From a virus, in the IMG/VR virus record IMGVR_UViG_3300030117_006016, positions 1-28,057 of that record: DNA of 28,057 nucleotides; one strand, written 5' to 3'. The position numbers were made by a program, and so were the translations under genes. This document shows, piece by piece, positions 1 to 6,925 of this stretch (positions within the stretch are counted from its first letter, which is position 1; every line of letters starts with the position of its first letter). The notes under the pieces are model-generated. The model saw only the letters and a program-made list of their open reading frames with translations. It did no database searches and was not told the DNA's origin.

Positions 1-2
1 TG

Positions 3-11
3 TGCTATAAA
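3..11 (+). promoter_or_regulatory. Possible extended -10 promoter of the replication operon
   Basis: TG at 3-4, one base, then TATAAA at 6-11 fits an extended -10 element. It would start transcription near base 18, just before the ribosome binding site AAGGAG (30-35) of the first gene. Any -35 box lies off the left edge, so this is inference from one short motif. Confidence 0.35.
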
Positions 12-42
12 GATAACTGCAACACTAACAAGGAGTTAACGC

Positions 43-234
43 ATGGCGTTAAAGGTGACAGGGCTCAGGCTCTCAGAGGAAGTAATCAATTTGGCAGACA
101 GTCTTATCCCGTTTCTGGAGAAAGATATTGTCCGCTACCCCGGCGCGAAACCTAACCGAAGTGACGTGCTGAGGCAAGCCATGGTTATGGGGTTGCAGGA
201 AATGGAGAAGAATGCGCAGGACGATAACGAATAG
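43..234 (+). CDS. Ribbon-helix-helix (CopG/Arc-like) DNA-binding protein
   Basis: This 63-residue protein has the layout of a ribbon-helix-helix regulator. A short beta strand (residues 3-10, VTGLRLSE) leads into helix 1 (11-25), followed by a loop and helix 2 (37-56, SDVLRQAMVMGLQEME) with the usual S/T-x-x-L-R-x-A pattern at its start. Such proteins dimerise through the strand and bind operators or act as accessory DNA-binding factors. The start is supported by AAGGAG seven bases upstream. It precedes the primase gene by 30 bases in the same direction, so it may regulate or assist replication; that role is inferred. The family call rests on pattern only. Confidence 0.65.
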   Translation: MALKVTGLRLSEEVINLADSLIPFLEKDIVRYPGAKPNRSDVLRQAMVMGLQEMEKNAQDDNE

Positions 235-264
235 ATAAACGCATAGCCAGCTCGGAGGGGAGTC

Positions 265-2349
265 GTGGCAACAATGTTGGATAGTGCATTAGCAATGTGG
301 GACAACGGGATGCGAGTCATCCCATTGCAGGGAAAGAAGGCGCTCATACCGTGGGCGAAATATCAAAATGAGACACCGACCCAAGAGGATGTGGAGGCCT
401 GGTGGGGAAGATGGCCGACGGCGAACGTTGGTATTATCACGGGTAAAGACGTGGTGGTTGTCGATGCTGACTCGCGTGAGTCAATCAAGTGGGTAATCGA
501 TAACTTACCACGCACCCCGTGGGCCGCACAGACTGGTAAGGGCATGCACTTCTATTATGGTGTGTCCGATTTTGAGATTCGAAACTCAGTTAACGTTGAT
601 GCCAAGGTGGATGTCAGGGGCATGGGCGGTTATGTGGTAGGCCCGCCATCGAGGCACTCTAGCGGCAAGCGATATCGCTGGGTGATAGATAAGGCCGCCG
701 GTGCTCAATCATTTGACGACCTACCCTGTCTCAGTCGTGAGGATATCGCGCACATCAACGCATACAACGGCGTCGAGCAAAAGGCAGAATATCTCTTTGA
801 CTCTACGACAGTCAGGGATTCACACGACGGGTCACCTGTCGAGGAGGGTGGCCGCAACAATGCGGCCGCATCTTTGGTGGGTCAGTATATTCATGAAGGC
901 CACGACCTAAAGTCCATCAAAGGACTGCTGACCCAGTGGAACGATACCAACCCAGACCCCCTGGAGAGAGACGAGCTAGACACCACACTGGCCAGTGTTG
1001 TCACCACACACCTGCGCAACAACCCTGATGACGCCCTGGCTATCGAGCACGAAGGGTTCGAGCCTAAGCCTATTGAAGGTATCGCCGTCAAGGGTGTGCC
1101 TGCTCATCTGCTGGAGGTGCCCGGTGCGCTCGGCGCTATCTGCGAGTTTATCAACCGCACAGCCATCTACCCCCAGCCGGTGCTATCTCTGGCTGCGGCC
1201 CTGCCTATCTTAGGCACGCTCTATGGTCGGTACTATCGGAGTCCCACCAACCTTCGAACCAATATCTACTCATGCTCTATTGGTTTCTCAGGCTCGGGGA
1301 AGGAACACCCACTGCACTGTGCTGACCAGCTCTTCAATGAGTCCGGCATGGGGGAGCGATTAGGCACGGGCCGTATGTCATCGGCTCAGGGATTGCTCAA
1401 GCATTGCCAACGCTCGCCTGCCACCATGCTGGCTATCGATGAGTTTGGCTTGATGCTCAAGTCCCTAACATCTAAGCATGCCAGCACACACAAGGCTGAT
1501 ATTATGGCCACACTGCTAGAGCTATTCAGTAGAGCTAAGGGGACATTTCGTGGGATGCAGTACGCTGACACGGATGGTAACCGGCCAAGGGTGGATATCT
1601 TCCAACCATGCGTATCTCTTTATGGGACAACAACCCCTAACCATTTCTATGAATCACTCAAGAGCACTCAGGTTATGGACGGCTTTCTTAACCGATTGAT
1701 TATCTTTGATATCGGTAACAGTATGCCGGAACGCCAAGAGCCTATCACCCTTGAACCGCCGGAACCCCTTATCCGTTACTTTAAGATGGTCAGGTCCTAT
1801 ATCAAATCACAACAGGGACACGGCGCGGATATCGCCAACGGGGCTATGGATATCCCCCTACATACGGTACCCATATCGCCGGACGCTAAAGAATATCTCG
1901 GCGACTATGAGAAAAATATCCGCCAACAAATGGTGGAATATCGCTCAAGCGGTACCGATGCCTTGTGGTCACGCGCCTATGAGCACGCTGTCAAGGTGGC
2001 CATGATTCGCGCTATCGGGATTGACTTCAAACGACCCGAGGTATCGCTGGCGGATGTGACGTGGGGTTGCGAGCTGGTAACAAACCAAATCAAAACAACG
2101 GTCGTAGATGTGGTCGACCGTGTAGCAGACAGCGAGCACGAACGAACGCTTAAGAGCGTGCTTCGTCACATCACAAGGGAGGGCACAAGCCAAGCTGATT
2201 TGACTATCAAGACCAGGGCCGTTCCTAGGGACCAGCGGCAAAAGATTCTTAAGGATTTGATTGACGGGGGACAAGTGACAATGAAGCGACACAAGCCGAA
2301 AAAAGGTCGGCCGACAACCTATTACGTTAGGACGCAGGGCAATGGTTGA
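265..2349 (+). CDS. Primase-polymerase fused to a helicase-like ATPase
   Basis: Residues 8-165 form a bifunctional primase/polymerase (Prim-Pol) domain. The metal-binding DAD is at 67-69, GKGMHFYY with H95 is the second motif, and VDVRGMGGYVVGPPS (115-129) is the third. Residues 195-250 (GRNNAAASLVGQY) resemble a PriCT linker. A DUF3987-like ATPase follows, with a Walker A-like GFSGSGKE (340-347, ending in Glu where Ser/Thr is usual) and Walker B MLAIDEFG (388-395). The C-terminal 60 residues look like a winged helix with a basic tail. It probably synthesises primers and unwinds phage DNA. The GTG start is chosen because GGAGGGG ends four bases upstream; the ATG at 274 is the alternative. Its end overlaps the next gene by eight bases. 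Confidence 0.88.
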   Translation: MATMLDSALAMWDNGMRVIPLQGKKALIPWAKYQNETPTQEDVEAWWGRWPTANVGIITGKDVVVVDADSRESIKWVIDNLPRTPWAAQTGKGMHFYYGVSDFEIRNSVNVDAKVDVRGMGGYVVGPPSRHSSGKRYRWVIDKAAGAQSFDDLPCLSREDIAHINAYNGVEQKAEYLFDSTTVRDSHDGSPVEEGGRNNAAASLVGQYIHEGHDLKSIKGLLTQWNDTNPDPLERDELDTTLASVVTTHLRNNPDDALAIEHEGFEPKPIEGIAVKGVPAHLLEVPGALGAICEFINRTAIYPQPVLSLAAALPILGTLYGRYYRSPTNLRTNIYSCSIGFSGSGKEHPLHCADQLFNESGMGERLGTGRMSSAQGLLKHCQRSPATMLAIDEFGLMLKSLTSKHASTHKADIMATLLELFSRAKGTFRGMQYADTDGNRPRVDIFQPCVSLYGTTTPNHFYESLKSTQVMDGFLNRLIIFDIGNSMPERQEPITLEPPEPLIRYFKMVRSYIKSQQGHGADIANGAMDIPLHTVPISPDAKEYLGDYEKNIRQQMVEYRSSGTDALWSRAYEHAVKVAMIRAIGIDFKRPEVSLADVTWGCELVTNQIKTTVVDVVDRVADSEHERTLKSVLRHITREGTSQADLTIKTRAVPRDQRQKILKDLIDGGQVTMKRHKPKKGRPTTYYVRTQGNG

Positions 2350-2704
2350 TAGTGAAGAAAAAGAACAAATGAAGTTAGCCGCCTACTTGGACGGCCGAAA
2401 ATTTTTGTGGTGCCACGTGCCTAATGGGGGCCATAGGCGCAAGGTTGTGGCTGCCTCATTGAAGCGCCAGGGGGTTAAGTCAGGGGTTCCGGACGTGCTT
2501 ATCTTTGCGCCGATACAAGCGGCGATTGAGCTTAAGCGGAAATCAGGGGGTAGCGTTAGCGCGAACCAGCGAAAATTTTTAGACGCCCTGAACGATGCAG
2601 GCTGGGAAACCTACATCGCCAGGGGCGCCGATAAAGCCATTGAGTGGTTAGTTGAGAAAATCAAGAAAGCCACAGAGGGAAAGGATGATAAAGAGAATGA
2701 ATAA
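2342..2704 (+). CDS. VRR-NUC domain nuclease (PD-(D/E)xK fold)
   Basis: The 120-residue length is typical of stand-alone phage VRR-NUC proteins. Catalytic-core signatures are visible: an early acidic residue (E5/E6), GVPDVLIF with D51, then AAIELKRK with E63 and K65, and Q76 in the next helix. The HVPNGGHRRK segment (25-34) is also characteristic. The family cleaves structured or branched DNA, so a role in resolving replication or recombination intermediates is likely. The ATG overlaps the primase stop by eight bases, suggesting translational coupling. The gene faces the leftward block with only 17 bases between stop codons and no visible terminator. Confidence 0.85.
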   Translation: MVDSEEKEQMKLAAYLDGRKFLWCHVPNGGHRRKVVAASLKRQGVKSGVPDVLIFAPIQAAIELKRKSGGSVSANQRKFLDALNDAGWETYIARGADKAIEWLVEKIKKATEGKDDKENE

Positions 2705-2721
2705 CCATAGGCAAACGACTA

Positions 2722-2967
2722 TCATTCCTCTAGCTCAAATGGGTTAGTGCCATGGAATGGTAGCTCCCTCAGCAAGTCATTGTAGACAATGTCTGTAGCT
2801 TCCATAATGCTGGGGATAACATGTTCTAGTAGTTTCTTCTCTATGCTCTCCACTATTGATGCGCCGTCATTGCCGGTGGCCTTGCCTACATGGCGAGCAA
2901 TCCAAAGGAGCTGGTTTAAGTCCTTACCTTGAATCACATAGAGATTTTCCTCGTTAACGGGCTTCAT
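2722..2967 (-). CDS. Hypothetical protein, 81 aa
   Basis: I do not recognise this protein. It is acidic, largely helical in appearance, with no membrane segment or cysteine motif, and ends in an acidic tail (FELEE). The start is supported by GGGAGG about eight bases upstream. The ATG shares bases with the TGA of the upstream gene (ATGA overlap at 2964-2967), so it is probably translated by coupling. It is the last gene of the leftward block. Confidence 0.7.
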   Translation of the reverse strand: MKPVNEENLYVIQGKDLNQLLWIARHVGKATGNDGASIVESIEKKLLEHVIPSIMEATDIVYNDLLRELPFHGTNPFELEE

Positions 2968-3239
2968 TCGCTCGCCTCCCTCATAGCTAAAACACCCCTA
3001 ATAAAATCAATAGCCGACTCACCCTCTAGCTCCGTGTATTCGTCCCCATGCCCATCAATCCAAACGTGTAAAGTTTTCTCGACACCATACGACGCGGACA
3101 AGTAGAATGGGGTAGGGTCTAAAAGTTTTTCGTTTATCAATTGAACCATTGAATACCACGCGTCCCTTTCCCTATTGCGCCTAATTTCGGCCATGCGTTC
3201 CCGCGCTTCCGCTATCTGCTTTTTTGTTGGCTTGCTCAT
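2964..3239 (-). CDS. Hypothetical protein, 91 aa, basic helical N-terminus
   Basis: The product is not recognised. Residues 1-27 are strongly charged and helical (KKQIAEARERMAEIRRNRERD); the rest looks like a small mixed alpha/beta domain with DGHGDEYTELEGES at about 63-76. The start codon overlaps the stop of the upstream gene (ATGA). A degenerate copy of the block's leader (AAGGGTAAACAT before ATG) lies inside the upstream reading frame at 3240-3253, with the same seven-base spacing as the other copies. Function unknown. Confidence 0.7.
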   Translation of the reverse strand: MSKPTKKQIAEARERMAEIRRNRERDAWYSMVQLINEKLLDPTPFYLSASYGVEKTLHVWIDGHGDEYTELEGESAIDFIRGVLAMREASE

Positions 3240-3826
3240 ATGTTTACCCTTCCATGCTCTTTAATTGCTTTCCTTAGCAGGCTTTTCACTTTCTTTTCGC
3301 CTAGACCCATACGGCGGTTAAACAATGCCAAGCACTCGGCCTGCGTTTTACCGCGCGCGCTGGCCAGCCCAGTCCGATACTCGGTCAGAGTCCAGGCTCC
3401 ACGCTTGCCGTGCAAGTAATGAGTCAGGCCATACGCCTCGACATAATGGGACACCTCAACACTAGTAATCCCCCCATCATGAAATTCTGGGTTCATTCTT
3501 AGGTTGATTGTCTTTTTGACTTTCAATCGCTTGAGCTTGGCCATGGTCGGTTGATTGGCTTTCCTGGTCCCGTCCGTATTGTACAACCTGGCATCGGTCA
3601 CAACGGCGCTAGGTTTTAAGCGGTGGGCTATCTTGTCGTGACATGGGCCGCACGAAATAAGCCAACCTGTCTCACCTTCAATCAATACAGATTTTCTTGA
3701 GTCTAGGATTGTCCCACACCTGCACCACATTTTAGAACATACGACGCTATGCAGTGCGTTTAGGTTTGCTGCCAAATCTTTGTCTATGGTGCCTAGCATG
3801 GCGCCAGCAATTGCTTTTTCGTACAT
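3236..3826 (-). CDS. Hypothetical protein with cysteine cluster, 196 aa
   Basis: Residues 30-62 hold a cysteine array (C30, C35, C37, then CGPC at 59-62) that could form a zinc ribbon. The rest is basic, with two features: KLKRLKVKKTINLRMNPEF at about 97-115, and a C-terminal helix rich in lysine. The cysteines plus the basic surface suggest nucleic-acid or protein binding, but I do not recognise a family. The start is fixed by the conserved leader at 3827-3842. Its stop overlaps the next start (ATGA). Confidence 0.75.
   Translation of the reverse strand: MYEKAIAGAMLGTIDKDLAANLNALHSVVCSKMWCRCGTILDSRKSVLIEGETGWLISCGPCHDKIAHRLKPSAVVTDARLYNTDGTRKANQPTMAKLKRLKVKKTINLRMNPEFHDGGITSVEVSHYVEAYGLTHYLHGKRGAWTLTEYRTGLASARGKTQAECLALFNRRMGLGEKKVKSLLRKAIKEHGRVNI
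3240..3253 (-). promoter_or_regulatory. Degenerate copy of the AAAGGGTA leader
   Basis: Read on the minus strand this is GGAAGGGTAAACAT directly before the ATG at 3239. It matches the GGGTA core and the seven-base spacing of the leader seen upstream of eight other genes, but lacks the TTGA part because it lies within the 3' end of the upstream gene. Confidence 0.45.
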
Positions 3827-3842
3827 GGTTCTACCCTTTCAA
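3827..3842 (-). promoter_or_regulatory. Conserved leader/RBS (TTGAAAGGGTAGAACC)
   Basis: This copy of the leader directly precedes the ATG at 3826, with GGG seven bases before the ATG. The TGA stop of the upstream 43-residue gene lies inside it (TTGAAAGGG). Confidence 0.75.
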
Positions 3843-3970
3843 TCTGCTCGATAAACTACGATGTAGCCCCATTCCTCAATCATGAGATATGAGGCCCGGC
3901 GTGGCTTTTTTAACCGTCTGATAAATTGTTCGGCTTCTCGCTGTGTCAGAAATTTTCCTAGTTGTTGCAT
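3839..3970 (-). CDS. Small hypothetical protein, 43 aa
   Basis: This short frame reads MQQLGKFLTQREAEQFIRRL at the start and ends WGYIVVYRAD. It has a helical charged N-terminus and a short beta-like end. It is accepted because the conserved leader (3971-3986) sits exactly before its ATG and its stop falls inside the leader of the next gene, filling the gap perfectly. Its length, charge and ending resemble the neighbouring 60-residue protein, so the two could be distantly related, which I infer weakly. Function unknown. Confidence 0.65.
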   Translation of the reverse strand: MQQLGKFLTQREAEQFIRRLKKPRRASYLMIEEWGYIVVYRAD

Positions 3971-3986
3971 GGTCCTACCCTTTCAA
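3971..3986 (-). promoter_or_regulatory. Conserved leader/RBS (TTGAAAGGGTAGGACC)
   Basis: Precedes the ATG at 3970 with seven bases between GGG and ATG. The TAG stop of the upstream gene is the TAG within GGGTAG. Confidence 0.75.
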
Positions 3987-4157
3987 ATCGTAGATGCGAT
4001 AATTTGCCCCGATGGGATCTAATTGTTTCTTGATGATTCGCCGAACGTTGCGCATGGTCCCAACAGTCTGCCAACTAACGCAAACACTATTTCGGTAGAT
4101 TGCAGCAACCCATTGCCGACGGTGGCCCCTGAAAAATTCAATTGTTGTCTTACTCAT
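3975..4157 (-). CDS. Small basic hypothetical protein, 60 aa
   Basis: This arginine-rich protein (predicted strongly positive) has alternating strand-like segments: EFFRGHRRQWVAAIYRNSV and WQTVGTMRNVRRIIKKQL. It could bind nucleic acid, but no family is recognised. The start is set by the leader copy at 4158-4173, and its stop is embedded in the leader of the next gene, implying coupled translation. Confidence 0.7.
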   Translation of the reverse strand: MSKTTIEFFRGHRRQWVAAIYRNSVCVSWQTVGTMRNVRRIIKKQLDPIGANYRIYDLKG

Positions 4158-4173
4158 GGTCCTACCCTTTCAA
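4158..4173 (-). promoter_or_regulatory. Conserved leader/RBS (TTGAAAGGGTAGGACC)
   Basis: Identical over 16 bases to the copy at 3971-3986. It precedes the ATG at 4157, and the TAG within it is the stop codon of the upstream 301-residue gene. Confidence 0.78.
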
Positions 4174-5067
4174 AATGTTTAAACTGCTACGAATCACGAA
4201 CCCGCTAGAGTCTTGCTTGGCTTTGCCTAATGCCTTGAGCGCTACAATGCCTGGTGAATCTAAAAACCTTCTATCGTCGGCCGCGCCATCAATGGCCGGG
4301 TAACCTTGCCATGAACCGGCACGAACAATTGCCTGATATAGCGGGTATTCAAACACCATGGCCACGTTATAGCCACGCTCCAAAAGCTTAAGCCCTTGCT
4401 TATGGTTGCGCCCATCTTCTGACCTAGAAAATGTCAGGTGATAGTTGGCGGGTAGGCTTGGCTTAAATCTGCCATGTAGCTTGGTGTAATCGTAGAATTG
4501 AATTGCGGGGAATGATTTAAAAATCCAGGGTTCCTTCTTTTCCCACGCTATGTCACTGGTACCATTCAAACGAATAGCGGCCGCATGCCTTCTGGTGCTG
4601 ATGTTTTTCAGCAAGCCATAAAGCGTAAGAGCGAAAATTTCTCTATGCTCAAAATACATGCGTGTTCTTTTGATTCTACCGGCGGTAACGCCGCAAGTGG
4701 AACCATGCCCGCTAGTGACCAGACAGGACTCCCGACAACCTTTAGACGCACCAGGGCACACCTCGTAGCCACTCATATTGGCGGCCGCCAAATGCATCAC
4801 ATAGGATTTTAGCAAGCCACCACTGGCACGGTTGGAGGCTTCCATCTTGTGCTGGCCTTCACTGCTAAAAAAATCAGGAGCATGCTCAAGCCGCAATAGC
4901 TGGCGCGCAATGTCACGCGCCCAGAACTGATTTAGCCTGTCAACGGTTCCGGTTTTTTTGAGGTTGTCATAGGCCGCAACGGCGCGCCCCTTGTCGTATT
5001 TGATTGGGGCTAATGTTACGTAGTGACGTGTTTTTGTGGCCTTAGCCACCAAGTAGGTTCTAGACAT
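4162..5067 (-). CDS. GP88-like (gene product 88) family protein
   Basis: The 301-residue protein has the marks I associate with the phage 'gene product 88' family. These are a cysteine cluster CPGASKGCRESC (C104, C111, C115) with C125 following, then AIRLNGTSDIAWE (164-176), FYDYTKLHGRF (191-201) and HLTFSRSE (210-217). The family is widespread in phages and its biochemical role is unknown to me. The four cysteines suggest a metal or Fe-S site, which is inference. The start is fixed by the leader at 5068-5083. The N-terminal third (1-95) lacks recognisable motifs. Two GC-rich hairpins separate it from the upstream gene. Confidence 0.7.
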   Translation of the reverse strand: MSRTYLVAKATKTRHYVTLAPIKYDKGRAVAAYDNLKKTGTVDRLNQFWARDIARQLLRLEHAPDFFSSEGQHKMEASNRASGGLLKSYVMHLAAANMSGYEVCPGASKGCRESCLVTSGHGSTCGVTAGRIKRTRMYFEHREIFALTLYGLLKNISTRRHAAAIRLNGTSDIAWEKKEPWIFKSFPAIQFYDYTKLHGRFKPSLPANYHLTFSRSEDGRNHKQGLKLLERGYNVAMVFEYPLYQAIVRAGSWQGYPAIDGAADDRRFLDSPGIVALKALGKAKQDSSGFVIRSSLNILKG

Positions 5068-5083
5068 AATTTTACCCTTTCAA
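5068..5083 (-). promoter_or_regulatory. Conserved leader/RBS (TTGAAAGGGTAAAATT)
   Basis: Precedes the ATG at 5067 with the same seven-base spacing. Unlike the neighbouring copies it contains no stop codon of an upstream gene in use, because the intergenic hairpins lie just upstream. Confidence 0.72.
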
Positions 5084-5088
5084 GTTAT

Positions 5089-5112
5089 GCCTAGGGGGCT
5101 CAATCCCTAGGC
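5089..5112. repeat. Inverted repeat GCCTAGGG / CCCTAGGC
   Basis: Arms at 5089-5096 and 5105-5112 form a perfect 8-bp stem with an 8-base loop. It lies between the 66-residue gene and the GP88-like gene, immediately upstream of the latter's leader. It shares CCTAGGGGGC with the adjacent palindrome. Confidence 0.65.
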
Positions 5113-5141
5113 AAGGTGGCCCCCTAGGGGGCCCTTGTTTT
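5112..5141 (+). terminator. Strong hairpin plus T-run, oriented as a plus-strand terminator
   Basis: CAAGG (5112-5116) pairs with CCTTG (5133-5137), and inside it GGCCCCCTAGGGGGCC (5118-5133) is a perfect 16-base palindrome. On the plus strand the stem is followed by TTTTA (5138-5142). On the minus strand, the direction of the flanking genes, no T-run follows. It may stop antisense readthrough from the convergent plus operon, or serve as an RNA-processing hairpin for the minus operon. Confidence 0.5.
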
Positions 5142-5340
5142 ACTTGCTGTGATTCTCAATAAATTCTCTCACTTCGTCCGCGTCTGCTACACCTTTGAAA
5201 ATTAACCGGCGCCCGGCGTAAAGCTCAATCTCTGGGTCACCCGCTAATGAGTAGGCATCATTCTTGACTCGGATTTTAGTAACACCTTCCTTGAAAGCCA
5301 GTTGAGTAAGTGTGATTCGGCTGATTGAGTAAGTTGTCAT
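5140..5340 (-). CDS. Small hypothetical protein, 66 aa
   Basis: The product is not recognised. It looks like a small beta-rich domain (TYSISRITLTQL, KIRVKNDAY, EIELYAGRRLIFKG) closed by a helix (DADEVREFIENH). It is the first gene after an apparent leftward promoter (5377-5406). Its start is set by a variant leader (5341-5355). Confidence 0.7.
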   Translation of the reverse strand: MTTYSISRITLTQLAFKEGVTKIRVKNDAYSLAGDPEIELYAGRRLIFKGVADADEVREFIENHSK

Positions 5341-5355
5341 TGTGTGACCCTTTCG
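5341..5355 (-). promoter_or_regulatory. Variant conserved leader/RBS (CGAAAGGGTCACACA)
   Basis: The GAAAGGGT core and seven-base spacing to the ATG at 5340 are kept, while TTG is replaced by ACG and TA by TC. It lies in the untranslated leader downstream of a predicted promoter. Confidence 0.65.
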
Positions 5356-5376
5356 TTGTTTTTTTCCTACACCCCT

Positions 5377-5406
5377 GTTTTACAGTACAGGGAAGGGTAC
5401 AGTCAA
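5377..5406 (-). promoter_or_regulatory. Predicted leftward sigma70-type promoter
   Basis: On the minus strand TTGACT (5406-5401) is followed after 18 bases by TAAAAC (5382-5377). The predicted start is about 30 bases before the ATG at 5340. A TACAG direct repeat occurs between and around the boxes (5381-5402), which could be an operator. The architecture (18-base spacer, short leader, GAAAGGG element) is the same as at 7937-7966. Confidence 0.5.
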
Positions 5407-5443
5407 CAATAAAACAACAGGGAGTTAAAAAAAATACAACGGC

Positions 5444-6082
5444 CTATTTCCCCTGACCCCTCGCCCAATGTGGTGGATACCCGATACCTCGCCTTGTGTA
5501 ATTTCGTTGCAAATCAAGAATGAATCGAGCTGGCCCGGTTTCTTCCGGCTCTATGCCCCACCATACGCGCCAGTCTTCTAGCTCAACCTCGCTAGTGTTG
5601 TGCCACCAATTGAGAGCCTTGATACATCCGGCGTTCGTGTTGGCTAACCCTTGGATTTCCTGCGATACGTCTAGTCCCATCGATTGCAGGTATTCGGCCA
5701 TGCAAGCGAAATCGATATGATCCTGCAGGTGGTCTTCTATCTCGTGCCCCTCTGGATATTTGCCAAGGGGCATGAAATTAAACACGACCTCCCCTAAAGT
5801 CTTGTGCAAATCCTCAAGCAGGCCAGGATTATTGGCAGCTAAAAGCTTCAGCTCTTTCTCGGCTTGCTTGACAGCCAAGCGCAGCTCTTCGGTCTTGGCC
5901 TCGTCTGACCCATCGTCCGCCCCAAGGATACCGGCGAACTCTAAAACCCTTTTACCGGCCATGACATCAATGGCCATCTGCCAGGCTAAATCTACCGGGT
6001 AATGGTGTGCCCCCGGTGTGTAAATCGTACGGATTGCAAACCCGAGCGAATCAAGAATAACCAGGCCTCTATCGTTTCTCAT
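5444..6082 (-). CDS. Hypothetical acidic protein, 212 aa
   Basis: I do not recognise this protein. Residues 58-100 (DEAKTEELRLAVKQAEKELKLL) look like a charged helix. The C-terminal part is rich in tryptophan (WWHNTSEVELEDWRVWWGIEPEETGPARF, about 159-187) and ends in a basic, glycine-rich tail (YTRRGIGYPPHWARGQGK). No signal peptide, transmembrane segment or cysteine motif is visible. AGAGG lies nine bases before the ATG. The gene starts within the 3' end of a 45-residue gene (14-base overlap). A 103-base gap follows before the next promoter and gene. Confidence 0.72.
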   Translation of the reverse strand: MRNDRGLVILDSLGFAIRTIYTPGAHHYPVDLAWQMAIDVMAGKRVLEFAGILGADDGSDEAKTEELRLAVKQAEKELKLLAANNPGLLEDLHKTLGEVVFNFMPLGKYPEGHEIEDHLQDHIDFACMAEYLQSMGLDVSQEIQGLANTNAGCIKALNWWHNTSEVELEDWRVWWGIEPEETGPARFILDLQRNYTRRGIGYPPHWARGQGK

Positions 6083-6206
6083 TTTTATCTACCTCTAAGG
6101 CTCGCTCGCTCGCCTTCAAAATTTCCTGAACACGTGGCGGGAATGGTTTGACTAAGACCTTCTTGGGCTGGTCTCTTTTGGCCCTAGGTGGCTTACTTTT
6201 CTTCAT
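6069..6206 (-). CDS. Small basic protein, 45 aa
   Basis: The frame begins MKKSKPPRAKRDQPKKVLVK and ends in a charged helix (VQEILKASERALEVDKNEKR). It is accepted because GGAGG lies seven bases before the ATG, the ATG overlaps the upstream stop as ATGA (6203-6206), and it fills the gap between two genes, overlapping the next by 14 bases. The lysine- and proline-rich N-terminus suggests nucleic-acid or protein binding; the function is unknown. Confidence 0.65.
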   Translation of the reverse strand: MKKSKPPRAKRDQPKKVLVKPFPPRVQEILKASERALEVDKNEKR

Positions 6207-6646
6207 TGGTAATCCTCCGGATTGAGTAACCTGTTAAGGATATTGTGAAACCCTGCCGGCAACTGTGCCTCTAGAATCTCGACCATGGTTTCACGGTTAT
6301 TTTGTTTTGACTTTCGAAGCTCTTCTTTGAGTGATTGAATCTCCTTCGCGAAAGCCTCCGCTGTCTTTTGCCAGTAATCCACACGTTTTTGATTTACCTT
6401 GACGAAGTTATCGTACTCTCTTTTTATTTCACGCTCGGAAGCCAGCGCTTGAGAGTAGCTTATTTTAACGTCCTCAAGTTGTTTTCTCAGTGGAGTTTTA
6501 GGTCTTTGAACTAACTTATTAAACTTCTCCTCTAGTTTTGAGTAGCGTAGTTTCTCATTAGCCAGCTCTTTGTTCACCTCTTTTCTGCTCTTGCGTTGCT
6601 TGGATATTGTAGTCTTTAGCTTTTGGATTTCTTCCTCATGTGTCAT
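6203..6646 (-). CDS. Coiled-coil protein, about 147 aa
   Basis: Starting at MTHEEEIQKL, nearly the whole protein is highly charged heptad-like helix (residues about 5-125), broken by QRPKTPLRKQ near 48-57. It ends in a short non-coil tail (AGFHNILNRLLNPEDYQ). I prefer the ATG at 6646 because AAGGGG sits six bases upstream. The GTG at 6664, which overlaps the upstream TGA, is an alternative adding six residues. It probably forms rods or oligomers; the partner is unknown. Confidence 0.7.
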   Translation of the reverse strand: MTHEEEIQKLKTTISKQRKSRKEVNKELANEKLRYSKLEEKFNKLVQRPKTPLRKQLEDVKISYSQALASEREIKREYDNFVKVNQKRVDYWQKTAEAFAKEIQSLKEELRKSKQNNRETMVEILEAQLPAGFHNILNRLLNPEDYQ

Positions 6647-6660
6647 AATCGCCCCCTTCC

Positions 6661-6921
6661 TCACACAATCTCCATAGCCTCAAAGAACGCCAGCAATTTT
6701 GGGCACTTGGTCGCATACATGAGACGCTGCAAGGCCTCCCACTGATCACTACTCAATTCGTCTAGCTGGTTTTGGAATCCCTCAAATGTTTCGGCCTTGC
6801 CAAGCTCTGGCTCTGGCTCGCAGCAATAGCCCTCGGACCTATGGTAGCGCGTTCCACAACCCTCGCACTTCGTGAAATAGAGGCCCCAATCGTCGGGAAC
6901 ATTATGTAGAAACGATGGCAT
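6661..6921 (-). CDS. Small protein with zinc-ribbon-like cysteines, 86 aa
   Basis: Residues 19-34 contain C-x2-C then CC (C19, C22, C33, C34), a likely half of a zinc ribbon or a compact zinc knuckle. The remainder is an acidic helical domain (ETFEGFQNQLDELSSDQWEALQRLM, about 44-68) followed by YATKCPKLLAFFEAMEIV. No family is recognised. AGGGGG eight bases upstream supports the ATG. Confidence 0.7.
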   Translation of the reverse strand: MPSFLHNVPDDWGLYFTKCEGCGTRYHRSEGYCCEPEPELGKAETFEGFQNQLDELSSDQWEALQRLMYATKCPKLLAFFEAMEIV

Positions 6922-6925
6922 ATTA

